The position numbers were made by a program, and so were the translations under genes. This document shows, in pieces, positions 16,801-24,900 of a stretch of DNA of 64,000 nt (position 1 is its first letter; each line of letters begins with the position of its first letter). A model generated the notes under the pieces. The model did no database searches. It worked only from the letters and a program-made list of their open reading frames with translations, and was not told where the DNA came from. The stretch comes from Streptomyces sp. NBS 14/10. Its GTDB lineage: Bacteria > Actinomycetota > Actinomycetes > Streptomycetales > Streptomycetaceae. The stretch is from contig NZ_NCSM01000023.1 in NCBI RefSeq assembly GCF_002224125.1, positions 57,118 through 121,117 of the forward strand. The letters run 5' to 3'.

Positions 16801-18306
16801 CTGACCGAAGAGAAAAGAATTCCCGCCGCTCTCGGGCACGGGTTCGACAAGGCCGCTCATAAAGAATTCAGCCAGATGGGCCGGGCCCGTTCGGGGCGGG
16901 GTGCGGCGCTGAACGGCGTACATGACGGGAAGGTCGAGCGGGACCGCGGCCAGCCGGGTGGCGAGCGAGAAGGCCTCCGGTGAGGCCCACACCCGGAAGC
17001 GGGCGACGCGCTCCGCGGCGCCGACGGGGGACCTGGTGCGCTCCGGCCGCGGGGCGGGGGCCTCGGATCGGCGCGGGGACACGAGAAGCGCGGCCACCTC
17101 GGTCCAGCGCGGCCCCTCGCCGGCGATGAAGCGGGCCCAGGGGGCGATCCACTCGTCGGCGACCTCCAGGACGGGCACCGGGACCGGGCGCCGACCGCGG
17201 GGCGCTTCCGCGGCCGGCTCCGCGATAGGGGCCTCGGTGAACTCCCAGTCCATTCGCGCGCTCCCGGCCCAGGGGCCGGAGGCGCGCAGTCTGACCCGCC
17301 GTGGGTCGAGGGCGGTGCGGTGCCACAGCCGCTGCGGGAGCGTCGCGAGTACGGCCACGGGCTGATGCCGGCCCCATATGGCCAGCGCCTCCTGGACGGC
17401 GCCCGCGCGCCAGGCGGGGGCGAGGCCGTCGGTGAGGACGAGCACGATCCGGCGCCCGGTGGGATCGGCCAGGCTCCTCGGCGGCTGGGGCCTCGACCGG
17501 CGGTTCGGGCCCCGCAGCACGACCTCGCCCGGGCGGTCGGAGTGGGTGTCCATGAAGCGCAGCCGCAGATCGCGGAAGCCGCCGTGGTGGCGCAGCGCCG
17601 CCATGAGGCGCCGGGCGAGGGCCGCCCAGAGCGTCATCTGCGGGCCCGCGTCCACCACCAGGACCGCGTCCCAGCGGCGTTCGTTTCCCGGGCCCATCGC
17701 CGGGGGCAGCCCGGGGGCCTCGGCCAGCCGCTCGGCGGTCGCCTCCTCGTCCAGCTCCTGATGGCGCGTCGACCGCGTCCACTGGCGCAGGGGGCGTAAC
17801 GCGGACGCCACCTCGCCCGTGGGGAGGCCGTCGGCGGCGCCGGGGCGCGGTGAAGGCCACCGCCGGACGGCATGGGCGTCGGATAAGCGGGCCGATCGCG
17901 CGGGGGCGGGGTCATCGGCGGGATGGACCACAGGGGATGGCGGCGGCTCGGGCTGTGGACGGCCCTCCGATAAACGCCCTTGTGGTTCGCTACCGCCGCC
18001 CGTGGGCGACGTGGAGCGCCCTGCGGCCGGAGGCGGGATCTCGGGCTCCGGTGTCGACACGGCGGGCGGTGTCGGCATGGCGGACCGCGGCTCCCCGGGC
18101 GCCGGTGGCTCGTCGGCCGGCGGCTGAGCGTCGGAGCGCGACGGCCCGGCCAGCTCCGGGTGGTGGCGGGCCAGCCACAGCGCATCCGCGACCTCCCACC
18201 AACGCAGCCCACCGACCGGCAGACGTCCGTGGCCCGGGGAGGTGGCAGGGCCGTCAGCCGCACCGTCCGCCCCGGACCGCTCGGGAACCGGCGGACGTTC
18301 AGGCAC
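13801..18306 (-). CDS. vWA-like / NB-ARC / TPR protein (SAV_2336 N-terminus, FxsT-like)
   Basis: A 1501-residue multidomain protein. Residues 1-60 include WWEVADALWLARHHPELAG, the SAV_2336-type N-terminus; a long Pro-rich linker follows. At about 205-450 a vWA-like fold shows VLVVDAGPQMTLW, a degenerate MIDAS (no DxSxS). At about 690-980 is an NB-ARC STAND NTPase with Walker A GMGGVGKSQLA and Walker B WLLVFDNAE. From about 1030 to the end are tandem TPRs of the kinesin-light-chain sort (repeated YGE/GEDHP turns). Such proteins act as NTP-driven sensors and scaffolds; a related FxsT protein accompanies FxSxx peptide loci. The GTG start overlaps the MoxR gene by 8 bases. Codons 112 and 141 are TTA. 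Confidence 0.8.
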   Translation of the reverse strand: MPERPPVPERSGADGAADGPATSPGHGRLPVGGLRWWEVADALWLARHHPELAGPSRSDAQPPADEPPAPGEPRSAMPTPPAVSTPEPEIPPPAAGRSTSPTGGGSEPQGRLSEGRPQPEPPPSPVVHPADDPAPARSARLSDAHAVRRWPSPRPGAADGLPTGEVASALRPLRQWTRSTRHQELDEEATAERLAEAPGLPPAMGPGNERRWDAVLVVDAGPQMTLWAALARRLMAALRHHGGFRDLRLRFMDTHSDRPGEVVLRGPNRRSRPQPPRSLADPTGRRIVLVLTDGLAPAWRAGAVQEALAIWGRHQPVAVLATLPQRLWHRTALDPRRVRLRASGPWAGSARMDWEFTEAPIAEPAAEAPRGRRPVPVPVLEVADEWIAPWARFIAGEGPRWTEVAALLVSPRRSEAPAPRPERTRSPVGAAERVARFRVWASPEAFSLATRLAAVPLDLPVMYAVQRRTPPRTGPAHLAEFFMSGLVEPVPESGGNSFLFGQGVREELLASSTRQATEMASRIAAEFLAPHSGAARELLIHLSGGDVPPEPEITGDNLHFREIEHVVLEALSGAHLRRARRIQHIIRTTRASSDQRIAPTARGEINPAEHNEGPVTVNIPGTPETPVPSQQGGVGGDGALRGGTNLTAVSQGATTPDSGASLERGSSGPSTRPAVWGNMPPRNLVFTGREALLERLERDLRDGPTAVLPHALHGMGGVGKSQLALEYVYRHAARYDVVWWIPAERPTQIAQALVELAQRLHLPVTAEAITAVPAVLEALRTGNPYGNWLLVFDNAESPESVQEFFPSSPAGGPSGSILVTSRNPQWNTLAHPLEVDVFKRSESIQLLQRRNPDLPDAEADQLAEVLGDLPLAVEQASAWRAETGMPAAEYLRLFEEKRAELMSVSPPTHYEQTVATAWNVSLDHLASKNPAALQLLQICAYFASEPVARSLFSGAAVEPIASDLDRALTDPLRLGRAIREINRYSLAKIDHRNNSILMHRLVQSVLIARMTEEQRERMRRGAHMLLAANAPRDPGDPEHWGRFADLYPHVVVSRAVESDSRNVRQMVINLAQYLYFWGDHEAARDFGQHAYDIWREKYGEDDQHTLLLCRDLWYVLWRMGRYQEAADLSERMLAQVRELGADAEEELLSTLGQVAADRRAQGDFRGSLEISEEVYERAVRAYGDEDPLTLSHSHNMAVALRASGQFHRATELDQETHRRTVLLYGEETYDSLLSEMGLALDRREAGEYALAARMFEELVDKFRRVFGEMNPNTLRTVGRLAVSRRKAGDHPGALELSRPVRKALTERYGERSPDSLISSLSLSVDLRQTGALDEAMQLGQSTRELYEEVFGEDHPDTAAADVDLAITLRLLNEVDTARAINESALRRAREAVGDTHPYVLIASANLASDMFAQGDAAAAAELDRENLEVINATLGETHPTALVVMGNLACDLRALRRNDKAETLHATAVKELQAKLGENHPACADTAAWRRGNCDADPMPL

Positions 18307-19444
18307 GCGGTTCCGCCCCGTCGGCGCGTACGTCGGTACTCAACGGGTGCCAGATGGCGCTGAGCAGGGCCTGCCACTCGGCGTCGTCGCCCTCGGCAGG
18401 CGTATACGCGCCGGAGGTCGCCAGATGGGCGGCGTTGAGCAACTGATCGGCCGCCAGGCCGTGCACCTGCTCGCTGCGTGTCATGAAGTCCCGGACCAGC
18501 CTGTCGTGCATATCGCCCAACTGGTCGGCGAAGTGCGCGGCGACCAGCTCGCCCAGTGCCTCCGGGCCCGGGTCCGGTATATCGAATCGGAGGCTGCGAC
18601 GCATAAACGCCTCCGGGAACTCGCGCTCCCCGTTCGAGGTCATGATGACCAGAGGGAATGACCGAGTGGTGACAAGGCCGTCCACAATGGGGGCGGTTCT
18701 GCCCGGATCGGCGGTGTGGACGATCACTTCGGGGGACCGGCGCTTCACCCGGACGAGTGGGGGCACGGCGTACCAGCCGTCCTCGAAGAGCGTGAGCAGA
18801 TCGTTCGGCAGGTCGGCGTCGCCCTTGTCGAGTTCATCGATGAGCAGGACCCTCGGCAAGCGGTGGGGGAGCAGCGCGGTGCCCAGCGGGCCGAGCTGCA
18901 GGAACTCGCCGATGTCAACGCGGGCTTCGTCACCGGAAGCCGGGTCGCCGCCCCCGTCCGGGCCGTCCGCCGGACCGCTGTGCTGCCGCGCCGTGTACCA
19001 GGCCTGGCCCGCCTGGGCGCGGCCGATCACATCGTATTCGAACAGACCCGAGGCGAGGGTCGTCCGGGAGGTGATGGGCCACTGGAGCACCCGGCCCAGC
19101 CGCAGCTCACGGGCGATGCGATAGGCGAGGGTGGACTTGCCCACGCCGGGGCGGCCGGTGACCAGCAGTGGACGCCGCAGCAGAATCGCCGCGTTGACCA
19201 GGCGGACCTCCTCCGCCGAGGGGCTGCGCACCGCGCCGATGGGGCCGAGCCGCCGGTCGGCCTCGTCGTCGTCGGGCGGCTGAGGCAGACAGGGTCCGCC
19301 GTGGAAGGTCCGCCAGCGGGGCCCGTCCGGCCACTGGCGCTCCTCGTACGGGACGTCGGGCAGCACCGCTCCCGTCCCCTGGTACCGGACTGCGGCGGTG
19401 GCGGCCGGCACGTCCGCCCCTCCGGTTCTCTCGGGCGTGTTCAA
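18299..19444 (-). CDS. MoxR-type AAA+ ATPase
   Basis: A 381-residue ATPase. Walker A is GRPGVGKST (residues about 97-104) and Walker B is LLIDELDKGD; MTSNGEREFPEAFMRRSLRF downstream supplies sensor 1 and the arginine-finger region. MoxR ATPases act as chaperones that load or remodel vWA-domain partners, and such a partner is encoded by the next gene. The chosen start is TTG 19444, which forms a TTGA overlap with the stop of the upstream VMAP-C gene; an ATG at 19477 would overlap by 37 bases. The downstream gene overlaps by 8 bases, so all three proteins are made together. Confidence 0.85.
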   Translation of the reverse strand: MNTPERTGGADVPAATAAVRYQGTGAVLPDVPYEERQWPDGPRWRTFHGGPCLPQPPDDDEADRRLGPIGAVRSPSAEEVRLVNAAILLRRPLLVTGRPGVGKSTLAYRIARELRLGRVLQWPITSRTTLASGLFEYDVIGRAQAGQAWYTARQHSGPADGPDGGGDPASGDEARVDIGEFLQLGPLGTALLPHRLPRVLLIDELDKGDADLPNDLLTLFEDGWYAVPPLVRVKRRSPEVIVHTADPGRTAPIVDGLVTTRSFPLVIMTSNGEREFPEAFMRRSLRFDIPDPGPEALGELVAAHFADQLGDMHDRLVRDFMTRSEQVHGLAADQLLNAAHLATSGAYTPAEGDDAEWQALLSAIWHPLSTDVRADGAEPRA

Positions 19445-21033
19445 TCGATCCCCCCTACGAAGGTGGCGGGAGCACACGGCCCACCGTCCAGGAGCAGTTC
19501 GGGGTTGTCCCAGATCACGCTGAGATCCCTGACCGGGTCATCCTGTGAACCGATTCCACCTGCGGCGCAGTCGCTCTTCCACTGTCTCGCACGCTCGGGA
19601 AGCTTCGACAGACCGTCCTCGGCCAGTCCTTCGCGCACCACGCTGCGGAAGGCCTCCGACAAGCTGTCCGCACGATGGTGGATCAGCACGGGGACCCCGA
19701 GATCGAGCCCGAGCCGCAGCTCGCGCAGCCCCAGCCCGCTTCGCGGCCTCGGGGGCTCGCTGAGCACCATCGCCACCACCTCGTTTCGCCGCCCGATCCG
19801 CGCGTCCAGCAAGGCGAGGTGTTCATCGGTCGAGCGGCCCTCGGCGTCGCACCAGTGGACGTCCGCCTGCTCGGGCCGACTCCGCCACCGGGCCCAGCGC
19901 ATACGCCAGGCGTGATGGAGCTCGCGCCGCTGCACTCGCTCGAGGCTGTGGATGAATATCTCGTGGTACTTGCTCAAGATGGGGTTCGCATAGCCTAGTT
20001 GGGGATTCCGATTCCACCACTCGACGGGCTCGTTCAGCAGCTCCGTGGGTAAAAAGAACTCCAACACCACGTCTTCCGCACGCGACTGCCACAGCTCCGC
20101 CATCCGGGTCAGCAGCTCCGCGACCGCGACGGGGATCCTGCTGCGTGTCACCAGTTCGCCCGGCTCGCCCTGCGGCTCCCGGTGCAGCCCGGAGGACTCC
20201 GCGTAGCGCACCCGGGCGGCGAGTGTGTAACGCGCCTCTCGACGGCCCTGCTTTCTGCCCTTGGCGTCCACCGGGGTCAGATCGGGCGCCACCTTGACGT
20301 ACAGCCTGATCACCGGGCGCTCCGGTTCGGCGTCCATTCCGTCCACGCCTCGGACACCCGGGCCGCAGTGCAGAACATCGGCCGTACGGCCACCGGCCGG
20401 GCCCGCGCGCATCGCGATCAGCCCCTCCTCGCCGTCGGCGAGATCCCACTCGTGGGCGAAGTGCTCATTCCAGGCGTACAACTCGCCGACCGAGGCCGCC
20501 AGATCGGCGTGCAGGGCAAGGTGCTCCAGCAGCACCATGCTGGGCGGCAGACCCCCGGGCGGGGTGTTGCGGCAGGCCAGATGGAGAAAGGCATGCCAGG
20601 CGGTGGTGCAGTGGGGAGGGAGGCGGAACCGGTCCCCGCAGACCTCGGCGACGATCGCGTTCAACTCCGGTATGCCGATGTCGAGCGCCTGCCGCAGCGC
20701 CGACCAGTCACGCCCCCGGTACAGATCGGCCGCGTCCCACTCGTCGACCAGGGGCCGCAGCCGATGGGGGAGTGCCGGGGCCACAAAGCCGGTGATCTCC
20801 ACCAGCGTCTCAAGGCCCCCGGGGCGCTCGCCGCAGGCGCGCACCGCCTCGAAGAACTCCTGATGAGCGGTCGGATAGGGCTCCAGCTCCAGCCCGCCGA
20901 ACGCCTCGGACAGCTCACGCCGCCACTGGTGCCGCCCTCGGGCGTCGGCCAGTGCCGCCGAGTCTCCTAAGACATTCACCATCTCCCCCAGTACCCGGCG
21001 CCGCGCACGGATTTCCGCGAACCGCTCCGACAC
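19441..21033 (-). CDS. VMAP-C-like protein (vWA-MoxR-associated protein)
   Basis: A 530-residue protein without catalytic motifs I can name. The C-terminal half contains AEDVVLEFFLPTELLNEPVEWW and, later, LGLDLGVPVLIHHRA. These match the C-terminal domain shared by vWA-MoxR-associated proteins (VMAP-C), thought to bridge the MoxR-vWA chaperone pair and an effector. Effector domains usually fused to VMAP (protease, TIR and others) are missing here, so the effector may be supplied by another protein. GTG 21033 has a GGGGGG run six bases upstream and is preferred over the ATG at 21072. Codon 328 is TTA. It is the first gene of the three-gene minus-strand operon; the promoter must lie in 21034-21171. 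Confidence 0.65.
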   Translation of the reverse strand: MSERFAEIRARRRVLGEMVNVLGDSAALADARGRHQWRRELSEAFGGLELEPYPTAHQEFFEAVRACGERPGGLETLVEITGFVAPALPHRLRPLVDEWDAADLYRGRDWSALRQALDIGIPELNAIVAEVCGDRFRLPPHCTTAWHAFLHLACRNTPPGGLPPSMVLLEHLALHADLAASVGELYAWNEHFAHEWDLADGEEGLIAMRAGPAGGRTADVLHCGPGVRGVDGMDAEPERPVIRLYVKVAPDLTPVDAKGRKQGRREARYTLAARVRYAESSGLHREPQGEPGELVTRSRIPVAVAELLTRMAELWQSRAEDVVLEFFLPTELLNEPVEWWNRNPQLGYANPILSKYHEIFIHSLERVQRRELHHAWRMRWARWRSRPEQADVHWCDAEGRSTDEHLALLDARIGRRNEVVAMVLSEPPRPRSGLGLRELRLGLDLGVPVLIHHRADSLSEAFRSVVREGLAEDGLSKLPERARQWKSDCAAGGIGSQDDPVRDLSVIWDNPELLLDGGPCAPATFVGGID

Positions 21034-21171
21034 GTGCGTCCCCCCTCGCACCCGACAAACGCGTTCGTGCATCGCGCTTGTTCGGCATACCCATCGTCAC
21101 GAGCGTTTAGCGTAGAGGCACAATTGGCCGGTTGGGCACGATCCGCGCATGAATCACACGGACCCCGGACG

Positions 21172-21954
21172 CTAAGCCGGATTCCGGTACGCGGCGAGCA
21201 GGTCCTGCGCGAGCTGAGCGACCACCTCGGGGATTTGGCTGCGCAGGTAGTGGTGGCCTCCGGGATAACGGTGGACCCGGGTGCCGGCCGTCGTACCCGC
21301 GCTCCATTCGTACAGCGACTCGGGGTCGACCATCGGGTCGTCATTTCCGCCGAAGACGCTCAGCCGCGCGCGCAGCGTCGGCCAGATCTGCCGTGTGTGT
21401 TGCAGCAGGGCGACCGCATCCGCGAGGAAGGGGGTGTAGACGGTCCGGGTGAGCGCGTCGTCGGTCGGCTCCTCCCAGCCCATGATCTCGGTGATGGCGG
21501 CGATTCCGGAGCCGAGGTTGCGCGCGATGTGGTCGTCGAGACCGTCGCGGTTCGGGGGCGGAACGGCGGACAGCGCGAGCAGATCCGGTTCGGTGCGCAG
21601 GTCCGCCCTGAGCCGGTGGGTGGCCTCGAAGGCGAGCAGCGCGCCGAAGCTGTGGCCGAAGACCGCGTAGAAACCGTCGGCGGGTGGCCGATGGCTCAGG
21701 TCCGCGGCTATCGCTTCCGCGATGCCCGCGGCGGCCCAGTTGATGTCGGTGATCGACGGTTCCCCGACGCGGGTGCCGCGGCCGGGCAGGCGGACGGCGA
21801 CCAGGTCGATCAGCTGGGAGAATTCGGCGACCCAGGGCAGGAAGAACTCCGAGCCCGCGCCGGACGGCGGAACGCAGTACAGCCGGATCCGCGCGGTCTG
21901 CCGGTCGGTGAGGCGGTTGAGGTCGACGGTGGGGAAGGGCGGGGGCATGGTCAC
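21172..21954 (-). CDS. Type II thioesterase
   Basis: A 260-residue alpha/beta hydrolase of the external (type II) thioesterase family. The nucleophile elbow is GHSFGA with Ser102; the family Asp is probably in the GGNDD stretch and the His in GGHHYL. These enzymes hydrolyse stalled or mis-primed acyl groups from PKS and NRPS carrier proteins, and sometimes release the product. The GTG start overlaps the stop of the highly reducing PKS gene (GTGA); ATG at 21948 is an alternative. The PKS has no terminal TE domain, so this protein may be its release enzyme as well as its editor. Polyene clusters also hold such a gene (NysE/AmphE), so service to the giant PKS cannot be excluded. Confidence 0.9.
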   Translation of the reverse strand: MTMPPPFPTVDLNRLTDRQTARIRLYCVPPSGAGSEFFLPWVAEFSQLIDLVAVRLPGRGTRVGEPSITDINWAAAGIAEAIAADLSHRPPADGFYAVFGHSFGALLAFEATHRLRADLRTEPDLLALSAVPPPNRDGLDDHIARNLGSGIAAITEIMGWEEPTDDALTRTVYTPFLADAVALLQHTRQIWPTLRARLSVFGGNDDPMVDPESLYEWSAGTTAGTRVHRYPGGHHYLRSQIPEVVAQLAQDLLAAYRNPA

Positions 21955-24900
21955 GCGCCCCGCCTGATACGTCCGAGAATGCGCGGGGCGAGCTGCCGTA
22001 CGCCGGCCGCGGTGGCCAGCTCCATCGCCGGGACGACGCAGCCCAGCCTGCGCTGCAGTACGGAGCTCAGCTCGGCCGCCATCAGCGACTCCAGGCCGAG
22101 CTGGTCGAGCCGGGTGTCCGCATCGATCCGCTCCGACGTGGTCTGCAACACCGTGGCCAGTGCCGAGACCAGCACATCGGTGACGATGCCCAGCGCCTCT
22201 GGCCCGGCCAGCGAACGCACCAGCTCCGGTATGTTCCCGTCGGCGCCAGCGGTGTCACAGGGGCTGGCGTCGTGCGCGGGCAGCACCTCGGTGAACCGCG
22301 GCGCGGCGACGGTGGGCAGGAGTTTCGCGGTCTGCGCCCAGTCCGTGTTGCCCACCATGATGACGTCCACATCGGGATCGGTGATCAGCTCGCCGAGCAC
22401 CCGGGTGGCGGTGACGGAGTCGAGCTCCCCGAAACCGGCTTGTCGCATGGTCTCGACCATACCGGCGCGGTCCGCGTAGCCGGTGTCGGAAATGGCGCAC
22501 CACTGCACGGCGAGTCCCGGCAGCCCCGCGGCCCGGCGCTGCCGGACGACCGCCTCGCCCGCCAGATTGCCGGCGGCGTAAGTGCTCTGCCGGAGATTGC
22601 CGGCGAGCGCGGAGATCGAACTGTAGAACACGAAGAAGTCCAGGGGCAGTTCACGGGTGAGCCGGTCCAGGTGTGCCGTTCCGGCGAGTTTGGGGCTCAC
22701 CACCGCGCGGGTCCGCTCGTCGTCGAGCTCCACCGCGGTGGCGTCGTCGAGGACGTCGTCGAGCACCATGGCGGCGTTGACGACCCCCCGCAGCGGATGG
22801 CCGGTGGCCTCGATCGCGTCCAGCAGAGCGCGGGTGGCCGCGGGGTCGGTGATATCGGTGGCGTAGGCGGTCGCCGTCGCCCCTTCCTCGGCGACGCGGT
22901 CGAGCACGGTACGGGCCTCCGGGTGGGCGGCGCCGCTGCGGGAGGCCAGCGCCAGGTGCCGGGCCCCGCACCGGGCCAGCCAGCGGGCGGTGGCCGCGCC
23001 GAAACCGCCCAGCCCGCCGGTGACGAGGTACGTCGCCTCGGGGTCCAGGGCGACCGGGGGCCGCGGAACGCGGACCGGGACCGGTTCCGTGGGGTCGAAG
23101 GTGATGACGATCTTGCCGATGTGCCGGGAGTCCCGCAGCAGTGCCATCGCCTCGGCGATCTGCTGCGCCGGGTAGGTGACATGCGGCAGCGGCCGGTAGA
23201 CCCCGGACCCGACGCGCTCGGCCAGTTCGGCGACCATCTGCTCGGCCACCGGGCTGTCGCCCTGGAGCAGACTGGTGAGGTCGACACCGAAGAAGGAGAG
23301 GTCACGGGAGAACGGGCGCAGGGCGAGCGTGTTGTCGGCGAGAATGTCGCGCTTTCCGAGCTCCACGAACCTCCCGTGCGGGCGCAGCAACTCCATACCG
23401 CGGCCCAGCGCTTCCCCCGCCACCGAGTTGAGCACCACGTCCACCCCGCGCCCCGCGGTGATCTCGCGGACCTCGTCGGCGAAGCCGAGGCTGCGCGAGT
23501 CCAGCACATGCCGGTAGCCGAGCAGGCGCAGCAACTGGCGCTTGGCGGGGCTGCCCGTGGTGGCGACGACGGTGGACCCGACGTGCTCGGCGTACCGCAG
23601 CGCGGCCAGCCCGACCCCGCCGGCGGCCCCGTGCACGAGGACCGTCTCGCCCGCGCGGAGCCGGGCCAGATAGTCGAGGCCGTAGTGCACGGTGGCGAAC
23701 ACCGTCGGGATGGTGGCCGCCTCGGTGAACGGCATGCCCTCGGGGATCGGGATGGTGAGCCGGGCCGGGCAGCGCAGATGTGAGGTGAGGCTCCCGGAGT
23801 GCGCGACCATCACCCGGTCGCCGACGGCCCGGTCGGTCACACCGGCGCCGACGCGGGTCACCACTCCGGCGCATTCGAGGCCCAACAGGGGGATTCCCGT
23901 GTCCGGCGCCTCGGCCATCGGCGGCACCAGCCCCCGGGAGACCATCACATCGGCGTAGTTGAGCGCCGCCGCCCGTACCTCGACGACCACCTCTCCCGGT
24001 CCCGCTTCGGGCACGGTCACCGCCGTCCAGGCCGGTCCGTCGTCCGCCACGGCCAGCGCGAAGGGGCGGCCGGTGCGGGTGGCGGGGCGGCGCTCGGTGA
24101 TCCGCGGTACGAAGCGCCCGCCCGCGGTGAGCACCACCTCGTCCTCGTCGGTCTCGGCGAGCAGTTCCGCGCACACGTCCGCTTCGGTCGTGCCGGGGGC
24201 CACCGCGACCCTGCGGACCCTCAGCAGAGGGTTCTCGCTGGTCAGGGTGCGCGCCTGGGCCCAGGCGGCGGCCGGTACGGGGTGTTCGGGGACCGCGGTG
24301 CGCTCGCCGCCGGTCAGCACCCAGGCCCGCACCTCACGGCTCTCCGGCAACGCCTGGCAGGCGGTGACCATCGCCCTGAGGACCGCCGCCTGCCGGACCA
24401 CCGGATCGACGGCGCGGGCCGCGTCCCCACTGGCCTGCTCGCCCAGCATCACCACGATCCCGACGCTCTCCTCGGTGCCGCTGAGCGCGGCGCCCCAGCG
24501 CGCGGCGTCGGCGGCGGCGTCGACGCGGCTCACCGAGCGGCCCAGTGTGCGCAGCCGCGCCACCACGGCGTCGGGCAGGCCCTCGACGCCATCCGCGGCG
24601 ACGAGGAAGTGACCGGGAGCGGCGGCCGAGGGCGTCGGTGGGTGTTGTTCTCGCTCTCCCCGGTCGGCGAACAGCACCGAACAGGCCGGCTCCTCGCCGA
24701 GCTGGACCACGCTGGTGAACCCACCGGAGCGCAGCACCCCGGGCCACTGCTCACGGGCGAGCAGGGTGTCCTCGCGCAGCTCCGTGTCGGTGAAGCCGGT
24801 GGCCGACCCGAGCAGCCCGTAGCAGGGGGCGAAGAGGTCGTTGTCGTGGAACTCCACGGCGAGCAGCCGGCCACCGCTGTCCAGGAGTTCGGCGACGTGG

